A stretch of DNA of 16,794 nucleotides from JALRBM01 sp964477195 (GTDB lineage: Bacteria > Patescibacteriota > Saccharimonadia > Saccharimonadales > Saccharimonadaceae), in the NCBI GenBank assembly GCA_964477195.1, contig CAYZCX010000020.1, positions 1 to 16,794 of the forward strand, written 5' to 3'. The notes beneath the pieces were generated by a model. It made no database searches. It was not told the origin of the DNA and saw nothing but the letters and a program-made list of their open reading frames with translations. Below, piece by piece: positions 1 through 5,994 of the stretch. The position numbers and the translations under genes were made by a program. The first letter of the stretch is position 1. Every line of letters starts with the position of its first letter.

Positions 1-47
1 CCCCAAACCAACCAGGGCCCATCCCAACCCCCGGTCCCCCACCCCCC
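1..47. other. C-rich low-complexity contig edge, probably artefactual
   Basis: The first ~47 bases are almost only C and A with scattered G/T, and contain several runs of four to six C. The ileS frame stays open through them but would encode a Pro-rich string unlike any isoleucyl-tRNA synthetase. Normal family sequence resumes abruptly at DWNLSRDRFW (from base 48). I infer a sequencing or assembly error at a contig end rather than real coding sequence. Confidence 0.65.
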
Positions 48-1616
48 GACTGGAATCTTAGTCGTGATCGTTTTTGGGCGACGGCTATGCCAGTGTGGAA
101 AGGGATCGATACAGACGGAAGAGAACATATAAAGGTTGTTGGCAGTTATGCGGAGCTAAAAGAGCTTAGTGGCGTTGAGCTTGAGGATTATCATCGCCCA
201 TGGGTTGATGATATCGAGTTTGATATCGACGGCGTTCACTACAAGCGCATCGACAAGGTTATCGATTGTTGGTTTGAAAGCGGCAGCATGCCGTTTGCCC
301 AGTTCCACTATCCGTTTGAGAACGTCGAAAAGTTTGAGCTGAATTTCCCCGGAGATTTTATCGTTGAATATGTTGGTCAGGTTCGCGCATGGTTCTACTA
401 TGTTCATGCAGTGAATGTTGGCCTATTTGGTCGCAATGCCTTTAAAAACGTGATTACTACGGGGACGCTCGCAGGAAATGATGGTCGTAAGATGAGCAAG
501 AGTTTCGGAAACTTCACCGACCCTAACGAGCTGATGGATGAATATTCGGCTGACAGCCTTCGGTTCTTGCTGCTAAGTTCACCGGTGCTTAACGGTGAGG
601 ATTTTGCCCTGCTCGACAAGGATGTCAGCGATGTGGCGCGAAAACTCAGCATGGTATGGAATATGTATGACTTCTTCACGATGTATGCCGATGTTGATGG
701 TTGGGAGTGGAATGGTGACATGAAAGATCCGTCTGGGGACCTCGAAAACCCACTCGACGAATGGATTGTCAGTCGTGTCCATCAGCTAAATACAGAGGTG
801 CAGAAGCATATGGACGTCTATGATATTCCAAACGCCATGAAGCCGATCTTGCCGTTTATTGAGGACGCTTCGAACTGGTATGTGCGTCGAAGTCGTCGAC
901 GTTTCTGGAAGAGTGGCGAGACGGATGATAAAGGCAACGCCTACCGCACGCTTCACTATATACTTGTACAGCTTGCGCAGATCATGGCGCCGTTTACCCC
1001 GTTCTTGGCGGAGGAGCTTTATCAGAAATTAACTGGAGGTGAGAGTGTTCACTTACTGGATTGGCCTGTTCCTGGTCAGGTAAATGAACTCGTACTTACA
1101 GAAATGGCCGCTGTTCGCCAGGCGATTAATGATGGACTTTCAAAACGTGCGGTTGCAGGGATAAAGGTGCGCCAGCCACTTGGAAAAGCGACCCTTGTGA
1201 GTGTTCTGAGTAGTGCAACTTCAGAAAAGCTGAATAACGAGCTCATCGAAATCATCAAAGAAGAGCTCAACGTAAAAGCTGTCGATGTCACAAGCGCGTC
1301 GGAGAGCGGCGGCAGTGCGAATCCATCTGTCGACCTTGATTTCGATATCACACCTGAATTGAAACGAGAAGGGCTAATGCGTGAAGTGATTCGCCATGTG
1401 CAAAGTGCTCGCAAAAATGCGGGGCTTAATGTTGATGATCACATAACTCTCAGTCTTCTTGTAGAGGATAGTCGTCTAAAAGAGGCGATAGATGAACACC
1501 GGACGACAATCGCGACAGAGACATTAACGGATGAATTCACGACAGAGACATATGAATTTAAGACGACCGTAAAAGTCGAAGGGGCAAGTCTCGAGATTTC
1601 GCTCGAAGTTATATAA
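3..1616 (+). CDS. ileS: Isoleucyl-tRNA synthetase, C-terminal part (5' truncated)
   Basis: Class I aminoacyl-tRNA synthetase that charges tRNA-Ile with isoleucine in the cytoplasm. The N-terminal half, with the HIGH motif and most of the editing domain, lies outside the window. Reliable sequence starts at base 48 (DWNLSRDRFW), so the ATG at 87 is internal. Visible parts are the return to the Rossmann fold with DCWFESGSMPFAQFHYPFEN, the KMSKS ATP-binding loop at 489-503, the helical anticodon-binding domain (about 720-1130) and a C-terminal DUF5915-like domain containing ELKREGLMREVIRHVQ. The wording of the WFESGSMP block and this tail, with no C-terminal zinc finger, point to the type-2 (eukaryote-like) IleS, a class often associated with mupirocin tolerance; that phenotype is not shown here. 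It stops with TAA, 32 bases before the next promoter. No terminator is visible. Confidence 0.95.
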   Translation, partial: PNQPGPIPTPGPPPPDWNLSRDRFWATAMPVWKGIDTDGREHIKVVGSYAELKELSGVELEDYHRPWVDDIEFDIDGVHYKRIDKVIDCWFESGSMPFAQFHYPFENVEKFELNFPGDFIVEYVGQVRAWFYYVHAVNVGLFGRNAFKNVITTGTLAGNDGRKMSKSFGNFTDPNELMDEYSADSLRFLLLSSPVLNGEDFALLDKDVSDVARKLSMVWNMYDFFTMYADVDGWEWNGDMKDPSGDLENPLDEWIVSRVHQLNTEVQKHMDVYDIPNAMKPILPFIEDASNWYVRRSRRRFWKSGETDDKGNAYRTLHYILVQLAQIMAPFTPFLAEELYQKLTGGESVHLLDWPVPGQVNELVLTEMAAVRQAINDGLSKRAVAGIKVRQPLGKATLVSVLSSATSEKLNNELIEIIKEELNVKAVDVTSASESGGSANPSVDLDFDITPELKREGLMREVIRHVQSARKNAGLNVDDHITLSLLVEDSRLKEAIDEHRTTIATETLTDEFTTETYEFKTTVKVEGASLEISLEVI

Positions 1617-1648
1617 AAGTATATTCTAGACATAATACAAAAAAAGTG

Positions 1649-1677
1649 TTGACATATATTTAATAGCCGAGTATGAT
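1649..1677 (+). promoter_or_regulatory. Very strong sigma70-type promoter for the TasA-like gene
   Basis: TTGACA at 1649-1654, a spacer of exactly 17, and TATGAT at 1672-1677. The -35 is a perfect consensus and the -10 differs by one base. Transcription should start near 1684, leaving a leader of about 95 bases before the ATG at 1779. The leader holds two short stem-loops, GCGTC/GACGC at 1690-1706 and ACCCA/TGGGT at 1714-1730. This is the best consensus promoter in the window and implies abundant expression. Confidence 0.85.
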
Positions 1678-1778
1678 GGTGAAAGTGTCGCGTCGCTTTT
1701 TGACGCATACACGACCCAGATGTTTTGGGTGGAAGCCCTTCAACTACTCGCGGTTTCGATCGCAGAAAGTGGGACAAA

Positions 1779-2330
1779 ATGTCCTCGAAGAAGTTCCAGT
1801 TCCCCAAGCTCAGCCGTCTCATCAAGGGCATCATCGGCACGGTCGGTGCGCTCGGCATCATCGCCGCTGTTCTGCTCCCGGGCTCCGGGGCGAACCTCTC
1901 GGCGTCCGACACCGGCACCGTCAACGTCGGTACCGCCACGCTGACGCTGTCTCTCGGTGACGACAACGGCTCCTCGGGTACGTTCAACCTGAACTTCCCG
2001 AACCTGAAGCCGGGCCAGTCGCTGACCCAGACGTTCTACGTCAAGAACACGGGCAGCATCCAGGCCAACGCCTCGATCGGCGCGCCGACGACCGGCAACT
2101 TCACGGTTCCCTCGGGTCAGAACCCGAACCCCGCGAAGCTCAAGGCTGGCGTCGACAACTACCTGGCGCTCACCCCGATCACTGGTCTGTCGACGATCAA
2201 CCTCGGCACGCTCAACGCGGGCGAGACCAAGGGCTTCACGCTGCGGATCGGGCTGGACAGCTCGGCCGGCAACGAGTGGCAGAACGTCCACGTCGGCGGC
2301 ACCGCCACGGTGACGCTGAACCAGGCGTAG
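1779..2330 (+). CDS. TasA/camelysin-like secreted fibre protein
   Basis: A 183-aa exported protein resembling the TasA/camelysin (peptidase M73-like) family, whose members form extracellular fibres or surface layers and are matured by SipW-type signal peptidases. Residues 1-17 are basic (MSSKKFQFPKLSRLIKG), 18-33 are the hydrophobic core, and PGSGA at 34-38 gives a likely cut before NLSAS. The mature part has family features: DTGTVNVGTATLTLSL, then LKPGQSLTQTFYVKNTGSIQ at residues 76-95, then beta-rich sequence. The ATG at 1779 is chosen because it begins the signal peptide; the in-frame TTG at 1725 would add 18 residues of leader. The ribosome site (GAAAGTGG) is weak. Base composition is striking: bases 1921-1980 have 38 G/C of 60, against 26 of 60 at 4501-4560, and codons end almost only in C or G. 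This suggests transfer, strong expression bias, or both. Family assignment is by motif; the fibre role is inferred. Confidence 0.82.
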   Translation: MSSKKFQFPKLSRLIKGIIGTVGALGIIAAVLLPGSGANLSASDTGTVNVGTATLTLSLGDDNGSSGTFNLNFPNLKPGQSLTQTFYVKNTGSIQANASIGAPTTGNFTVPSGQNPNPAKLKAGVDNYLALTPITGLSTINLGTLNAGETKGFTLRIGLDSSAGNEWQNVHVGGTATVTLNQA

Positions 2331-2350
2331 CCTGCCTGACCCTCATCTGG

Positions 2351-2403
2351 GTTGTGTAACACGCTTCGGGCCTCTCCTGCGAGGGAGGCCCGAAGTACAC
2401 AAC
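2351..2403 (+). terminator. Large bulged hairpin after the TasA-like gene, no T-tract
   Basis: Inner arms CTTCGGGCCTCTC (2364-2376) and GGGAGGCCCGAAG (2383-2395) pair over 13 positions with one G-U wobble. Outer arms GTTGTGTA (2351-2358) and TACACAAC (2396-2403) pair over 8, with a 5-base bulge on the left. No run of T follows. It could act as a partial terminator or as a 3' structure that protects the upstream message. Confidence 0.6.
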
Positions 2404-2420
2404 TCACTCTCGAGAAGCTA

Positions 2421-2449
2421 TTGATATGCGCTTGAGATTCCAATACTAA
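2421..2449 (+). promoter_or_regulatory. Promoter for the small secreted protein and SipW-like peptidase
   Basis: TTGATA at 2421-2426, a 17-base spacer and TACTAA at 2444-2449. It matches consensus less well than the promoter at 1649. The predicted start near 2456 gives a leader of about 47 bases with AAAGGA at 2491-2496, six bases before the ATG at 2503. It would give the two downstream genes lower, separate expression. Confidence 0.5.
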
Positions 2450-2502
2450 ATTGTGGAGTCTGACGCACCTACCCATAGCACAACTAGCAGAAAGGAAACG
2501 CG

Positions 2503-2847
2503 ATGCGCCGTATTCGGGCGTTGGCGGCGATTGTCTGTGCCTCGATGGTACTTACGATTGGCTATGCCACGATCCCTGGCTCTGGGGCGAAACTGCAGGA
2601 TACTCAGTCGGGTACGTTCACTGTCACCGTGACGGTGCCAGAAACACCCTCGACGGCTCCTGTGGCCACGACGGCGCCGGAACAGAAGAAGGTCAAGGAA
2701 AAGAAATCAAATTCATCCAAGCCCTCCACTTCGGCTGTACCGACGGAAATTTCCAAGGAAGAAGTTTCTCCAGCAACCAGTGCCCCGTCTTCCACAACGC
2801 AAAAGTCGCCGGAAACAGAGGAGAAGAGCAGTGAGCCAACACCGTAA
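2503..2847 (+). CDS. Small secreted Ser/Thr/Pro/Lys/Glu-rich protein, candidate fibre accessory
   Basis: A 114-aa protein with no family I recognise. Residues 1-5 are basic (MRRIR), about 6-24 are hydrophobic, and PGSGA sits at 25-29, the same signal-end motif as in the TasA-like protein (34-38 there). After the likely cut comes KLQDTQSGTFTVTVTVPE, resembling the first beta strand of camelysin-like proteins. About 65 residues of low-complexity Ser, Thr, Pro, Lys and Glu follow, probably disordered. The start has a good ribosome site (AAAGGA). The gene overlaps the next one by 17 bases, suggesting translational coupling. By position and shared signal it may be an accessory or anchoring subunit, analogous in role to TapA of Bacillus; there is no sequence evidence for TapA homology. 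A truncated TasA-like paralogue with a tail is another reading. Confidence 0.75.
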   Translation: MRRIRALAAIVCASMVLTIGYATIPGSGAKLQDTQSGTFTVTVTVPETPSTAPVATTAPEQKKVKEKKSNSSKPSTSAVPTEISKEEVSPATSAPSSTTQKSPETEEKSSEPTP

Positions 2848-3355
2848 GATGAGCGAACCTCGCCGTAGGCAGCCCTGGTGGCTGTACGGAATTCTGATGT
2901 CTGTCATTGGTGGTCTCGTGCTTCTTGCTCAACTGGGCATCAAGGCTGAGCGAATCGACGGTAGCTCGATGGAGCCGACACTCCCGGTGGGTTCGGTCAT
3001 CATCTTGTACCCCGCGAAGACGCTGGAAATCGGTGACATCGTGAGCTTCCGTGAACCCAAGACAGGTCATATCGTCACGCACTCGTTTGTCGGGTATGCC
3101 AAGGATGGCAGCTTGATGACGAAAGGTGACGCCAATCCCACCCCCGACGTCCACGATCCGCTTCTTCAGAAGCACGATGTGATCGGAGTGGTGTGGAGGC
3201 ACATCGACGTCTTCACACTTTCTTTCTGGACGACCCTGCGGGGCATTCTCACACTCGTGGCGATTGCTCTGCTGCTCGTCGTTTCGTGCTGTGAAACCGC
3301 TCCTCGGAAGGAACCCAAAACTCAGGTACCGGACAAGGAGTCTCCCCCCGTCTAA
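2831..3355 (+). CDS. sipW: SipW-type signal peptidase I
   Basis: A 174-aa membrane signal peptidase of the SipW/ER-type (S26B) class, expected to remove signal peptides from camelysin/TasA-like proteins. A basic N-terminus precedes membrane segment 1 (about 17-36). The catalytic Ser lies in GSSMEPTL (Ser46). HIVTHSF places His84 where bacterial LepB enzymes carry Lys, the diagnostic feature of this class. MTKGDANPTPD follows at 96-106, including candidate catalytic Asp100 and Asp106. Membrane segment 2 is near residues 142-160, followed by a short polar tail. GTG at 2831 is preferred because AGGAG at 2819-2823 lies 7 bases upstream; the in-frame GTG at 2780 would add an Arg-rich stretch inside the previous gene, and the ATG at 2849 is a less well-spaced alternative. 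The two genes upstream are its obvious substrates. A terminator follows. Confidence 0.9.
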   Translation: MSQHRKMSEPRRRQPWWLYGILMSVIGGLVLLAQLGIKAERIDGSSMEPTLPVGSVIILYPAKTLEIGDIVSFREPKTGHIVTHSFVGYAKDGSLMTKGDANPTPDVHDPLLQKHDVIGVVWRHIDVFTLSFWTTLRGILTLVAIALLLVVSCCETAPRKEPKTQVPDKESPPV

Positions 3356-3379
3356 TCTCATCGACGACGTCGAAGCATA

Positions 3380-3422
3380 CGCCTCCGCCAGTCTGAAGAG
3401 ACTAGGCGGGGCGTTTGCTTTT
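3380..3422 (+). terminator. Rho-independent terminator of the TasA-SipW cassette
   Basis: A stem formed by 3380-3394 and 3399-3413 around a GAAG loop. AGTCT/AGACT closes the loop, followed by a GC-rich CCGCC/GGCGG and CGCC/GGCG stem with one bulged base on each side. The T-rich run TTTGCTTTT follows at 3414-3422. It cleanly separates the cassette from the next genes. Confidence 0.85.
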
Positions 3423-3446
3423 ATGGCGAAAGAGATGCTCCTTATA

Positions 3447-3478
3447 TTGACTTATAAGGGTGTTTATGCTAATATAAT
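3447..3478 (+). promoter_or_regulatory. Promoter upstream of the 70-aa acidic protein
   Basis: TTGACT at 3447-3452, 17 bases, then TAATAT at 3470-3475. An overlapping TATAAT at 3473-3478 has a 20-base spacing. The start would be near 3482-3485, giving an A-rich leader of about 20 bases without an evident Shine-Dalgarno sequence before the ATG at 3504. Confidence 0.55.
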
Positions 3479-3503
3479 GTTAAATCACTTAAAAACAAAA
3501 AAT

Positions 3504-3716
3504 ATGGCATTTCACTTATTTCACCATAGTATTTCATTTAGCAAGACAGACCCTTTAGGGAACGGTTTGCAAGAAGAAATTGAAGCAGAGCAACTCGAAA
3601 CAGAAGCGATTACCCTTGAAGAAGGGCTCGATGAGGGTCAGCTCGAAAACTACTGGCAGTCGGTAGAAAAAGATATCGAAGAAGACCCCGAGTGGTTTCA
3701 TTTTACAAAAGAATAG
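3504..3716 (+). CDS. Small acidic hypothetical protein
   Basis: A 70-aa protein that I do not recognise. It has an N-terminal patch MAFHLFHHSISFSK followed by a strongly acidic, probably helical remainder (LQEEIEAEQLETEAITLEEGLDEG and SVEKDIEEDPEWF). There is no signal peptide or membrane segment. The open frame extends upstream to 3264, but that part runs through the end of the SipW-like gene, the terminator and the promoter, so the ATG at 3504 is taken as the start. No ribosome site is visible. The metallopeptidase gene follows 22 bases later. Coding status rests on the promoter, the composition and the clean frame. Confidence 0.6.
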   Translation: MAFHLFHHSISFSKTDPLGNGLQEEIEAEQLETEAITLEEGLDEGQLENYWQSVEKDIEEDPEWFHFTKE

Positions 3717-3727
3717 ACTATACTTCT

Positions 3728-3733
3728 TATAGT
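3728..3733 (+). promoter_or_regulatory. -10 element close to the metallopeptidase start (leaderless candidate)
   Basis: TATAGT at 3728-3733 ends five bases before the ATG at 3739, so a transcript begun about seven bases downstream would start at or next to the ATG. A second -10-like TATACT lies at 3719-3724, with TTTCAT 17 bases further upstream. No Shine-Dalgarno sequence is present. Confidence 0.4.
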
Positions 3734-3738
3734 AAACT

Positions 3739-4116
3739 ATGCAATTAACTGATGAAGAATTTGATATCTTGATTACTCGTGCGATGGATGAGCTGCCGCA
3801 GGAATATATTCGCGGGCTTGAAAATGTTGCTATCGTCTATGAGGACGAACCTAGCGAAGAGCAAAAAATAAAGATGAAGCTCGACAATAACCATTTGCTA
3901 CTTGGGCTGTATGAGGGGATTCCGCTGACGCAGCGCGGGAACAGCTATAGTTTTGTGCTTCCCGATAAGATTACTCTTTTTAAACATTCCATACTAGCGG
4001 TGGTACGTGATGAAGCGCAGTTGTTTGAGCAAATTAAACGAACACTATGGCACGAAATTGCCCATTATTATGGTCTCGGTCACGGCCGAATGGACGAGCT
4101 CCAGCGTCCTAGGTAA
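3739..4116 (+). CDS. Minimal zinc metallopeptidase family protein (zincin-like)
   Basis: A 125-aa cytoplasmic protein of the short MMP-like zincin family (metallopeptidase family, zincin_1 type). The zinc site is plain: HEIAH at residues 105-109 and the third ligand His115 in GLGHGRMDE, matching HExxHxxGxxH. The N-terminal half (DEEFDILITRAMDELP, then LENVAIVYEDEPS) and the middle (LLLGLYEGIPLTQRG) follow the family's usual arrangement, and the length is typical. The substrate is unknown; whether such proteins act as proteases is not settled. A -10 element immediately precedes the ATG and there is no ribosome site, suggesting leaderless translation. It may share transcripts with the 70-aa gene 22 bases upstream. 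It stops with TAA, and the next gene has its own promoter. Confidence 0.88.
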   Translation: MQLTDEEFDILITRAMDELPQEYIRGLENVAIVYEDEPSEEQKIKMKLDNNHLLLGLYEGIPLTQRGNSYSFVLPDKITLFKHSILAVVRDEAQLFEQIKRTLWHEIAHYYGLGHGRMDELQRPR

Positions 4117-4139
4117 TCCTCGCCTTACCTCCATTCTTG

Positions 4140-4148
4140 TGTTATACT
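4140..4148 (+). promoter_or_regulatory. Extended -10 promoter for the LTD surface protein
   Basis: TGTTATACT at 4140-4148 is an extended -10 (TGn followed by TATACT). No good -35 is seen. The start would be near 4155, and the leader carries GAGGGAA at 4181-4187 before the GTG at 4192. Confidence 0.5.
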
Positions 4149-4191
4149 ACTCATATTGGCTCTATATGTAGAGTGTATGAGAGGGAAATAG

Positions 4192-5982
4192 GTGCGGAAC
4201 GTGTGGCTAGGAAATATACTGAAGCGGCGCCCTATCAGAGTGATAGTGGCTGGTTTTTTGCTGTTTCTGCAGCCTCTTTATGATGTGACGTCCACACCGG
4301 CCTTCGCGGCTTCGGGAATTCCTGGATCGGTTGTAATTAATGAATTCAGCGCATCGACGATGCCTGATTGGGTGGAGATCTACAATACGACACCGAACTC
4401 AATCGACGTTGCAGGCTGGCATGTGCGAGGATTGGCTGCAGAACAGGAAATCTCGGGAGGCATGCCTGGACATAGTTTTCTGACTGTTGATGCTGAGAAT
4501 TTACTCGGTAACGCGGGCGATACGATTCAATTATGTGATAGCGAGGGAAACGTTATAAACAGCGTGACCTTTGGGGGCGGAGGTTCGATTATTGCTCCAG
4601 AGCCGGGGGAAAGTATGGCACGGACAGTTGATGGGGGTGAAATATGGGCACCAGGAAGTCCGACAAAGAACTATACGAATATCCCCGACCCACTAGCGCC
4701 CAGCGTACCTATAGGTGGTAATCCAAATGAATCGATAAAGGATACATCACAGTTTGCATTTTCGTGGCAGGCTTCAACGGATAATAATCCGGCAGCGATT
4801 CGCTATGAGCTACGTGCTTCGCAGGCAAGGGATCGGGTTGAGACTCCTGCGGCATGGAAATCAGGATTGCAATATGAGACAAGCCTGCCGTTCGAAGCGG
4901 TTGACGGTGCGACAGATGGAGATTGGTATTGGCAGGTCCGTGCTGTCGACAGTGCGAACAACAAAAGCGAATGGAGTAGCGTGTGGCACGTGATTGTCGA
5001 TACGAATGGTCCTGGCATCGAGATTCATCAGCCAGGGGCGTCACTCTATGGAGGGCCGGGGAAAGAGCATGTCCCTTTTGAAGCGTCTCTATGGGATCCG
5101 CGGGGTATAAAATCGTGGTCGGTAACTATGGATGGTATTGATGTAACGGCGCAGGTACACGCCGTCAATGATTCATCGAATATATATCTCGACGCGTCAT
5201 TTGATGGACTTGCTGATGGCGACCATACGCTTGAGGTAGCGGCGACAGACGAATTGGGTCATACAGGGCAACAGGTGAGCGTCTTTTCGACTGACAAAAC
5301 CGCTCCGATATTGATGCCAAACGTTGAAGAGAACGAATTACTGAGAGGCGTCGTAAAAGTCACTCTTGCGGCTGATGAGGCACATCCGAGTGAATATGGG
5401 GTAGCAGTCCTTGATAATGAAACGACCCTCACCTCTGAAGATAGTGCTCTACGGGCAGAAAAAGAGGGCGAACAACAGAGGTCCGGCACGGTGCTTGCAT
5501 ATGATTGGGATACGACGCAACTTGCGGACGGTACCTACCAACTGCGATTCTTTGGTAAAGATGCGGCGGGAAACGAGTCGGTGTTGATCCGTAGTGTTAT
5601 TATTGACAACGTCCCTTCATATGGCGGCGGTGCTCTGACACCCGAAGGTCCCGTGATCTCTATCGTGGATCCGTTATTAGATCAGTTAAGTAAGCAGCTG
5701 ACGCAGCCCTTTATTACGCCGAAGGCGTTTGAAATTGCTTCGATTGAAACAAATAACATGACTGACCAGGCGAATCAGCTGATAGCAAAAAACGCAAAAC
5801 TGGAAGTTCCAGTCGTTGCGGATCAAAATGCAAAATTAGCGCCTGTCTCACCGAGCGAAGGTGGCTGGCGCGTCTTTGGAGTGTTATGGTATTGGTGGCT
5901 GTTGCTTGGGGCGGCGATCATAGTCACCTATCGACGGATGAGAAGAGTGACAATTCCTTCTGTGGTAAATGAGTCTTTGTAG
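4192..5982 (+). CDS. Secreted, membrane-anchored lamin-tail-domain surface protein
   Basis: A 596-aa exported protein, probably displayed on the cell surface. A basic N-terminus and hydrophobic stretch (about 15-30) lead to a likely signal cleavage after AFA (residue 39). A lamin-tail domain (LTD) spans roughly 46-140, recognisable from VVINEFSASTMPDWVEIYNT followed by NSIDVAGWHVRG and the later GDTIQLCDSEGNVINSV. A fibronectin-III/Ig-like region with DGDWYWQVRAVDSANNKSEW follows, then two Ig-like repeats marked by DGDHTLEVAATDELGHTG and DGTYQLRFFGKDAAGNES. A linker precedes the C-terminal membrane segment (about 559-580, VLWYWWLLLGAAIIV) and an RRMRR stop-transfer tail, giving outside N-terminus and cytoplasmic tail. 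GTG at 4192 has GAGGGAA upstream. LTD domains are found in many secreted bacterial proteins and may bind ligands or DNA; adhesion is inferred. galU follows 12 bases later. Confidence 0.85.
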   Translation: MRNVWLGNILKRRPIRVIVAGFLLFLQPLYDVTSTPAFAASGIPGSVVINEFSASTMPDWVEIYNTTPNSIDVAGWHVRGLAAEQEISGGMPGHSFLTVDAENLLGNAGDTIQLCDSEGNVINSVTFGGGGSIIAPEPGESMARTVDGGEIWAPGSPTKNYTNIPDPLAPSVPIGGNPNESIKDTSQFAFSWQASTDNNPAAIRYELRASQARDRVETPAAWKSGLQYETSLPFEAVDGATDGDWYWQVRAVDSANNKSEWSSVWHVIVDTNGPGIEIHQPGASLYGGPGKEHVPFEASLWDPRGIKSWSVTMDGIDVTAQVHAVNDSSNIYLDASFDGLADGDHTLEVAATDELGHTGQQVSVFSTDKTAPILMPNVEENELLRGVVKVTLAADEAHPSEYGVAVLDNETTLTSEDSALRAEKEGEQQRSGTVLAYDWDTTQLADGTYQLRFFGKDAAGNESVLIRSVIIDNVPSYGGGALTPEGPVISIVDPLLDQLSKQLTQPFITPKAFEIASIETNNMTDQANQLIAKNAKLEVPVVADQNAKLAPVSPSEGGWRVFGVLWYWWLLLGAAIIVTYRRMRRVTIPSVVNESL

Positions 5983-5988
5983 TACACT
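5983..5988 (+). promoter_or_regulatory. -10 element just upstream of the GalU-like start (leaderless candidate)
   Basis: TACACT at 5983-5988 ends six bases before the ATG at 5995, and no Shine-Dalgarno sequence is present. A transcript begun here would start about at the ATG. The -35 is poor, so readthrough from the gene 12 bases upstream is an alternative. Confidence 0.35.
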
Positions 5989-5994
5989 ACGTAT

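Noticed and set aside
1725..1778. TTG-start extension of the TasA-like protein by 18 residues
   Set aside because: It lies in the leader with a stem-loop, encodes no conserved sequence, and the ATG at 1779 begins a normal signal peptide.
1740..2291. 183-aa minus-strand open frame opposite the TasA-like gene
   Set aside because: A shadow of GC-rich coding sequence: Arg/Val/Glu-rich, with no recognisable family or ribosome site, while the plus strand has promoter, signal peptide and family motifs.
2693..3361. 222-aa minus-strand open frame across the SipW-like gene
   Set aside because: It runs antisense to a protein with clear catalytic motifs, and its own translation shows no family features.
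3264..3503. Upstream extension of the 70-aa acidic protein
   Set aside because: It would pass through the end of the SipW-like gene, a strong terminator and a promoter, so it is not a plausible single coding region.
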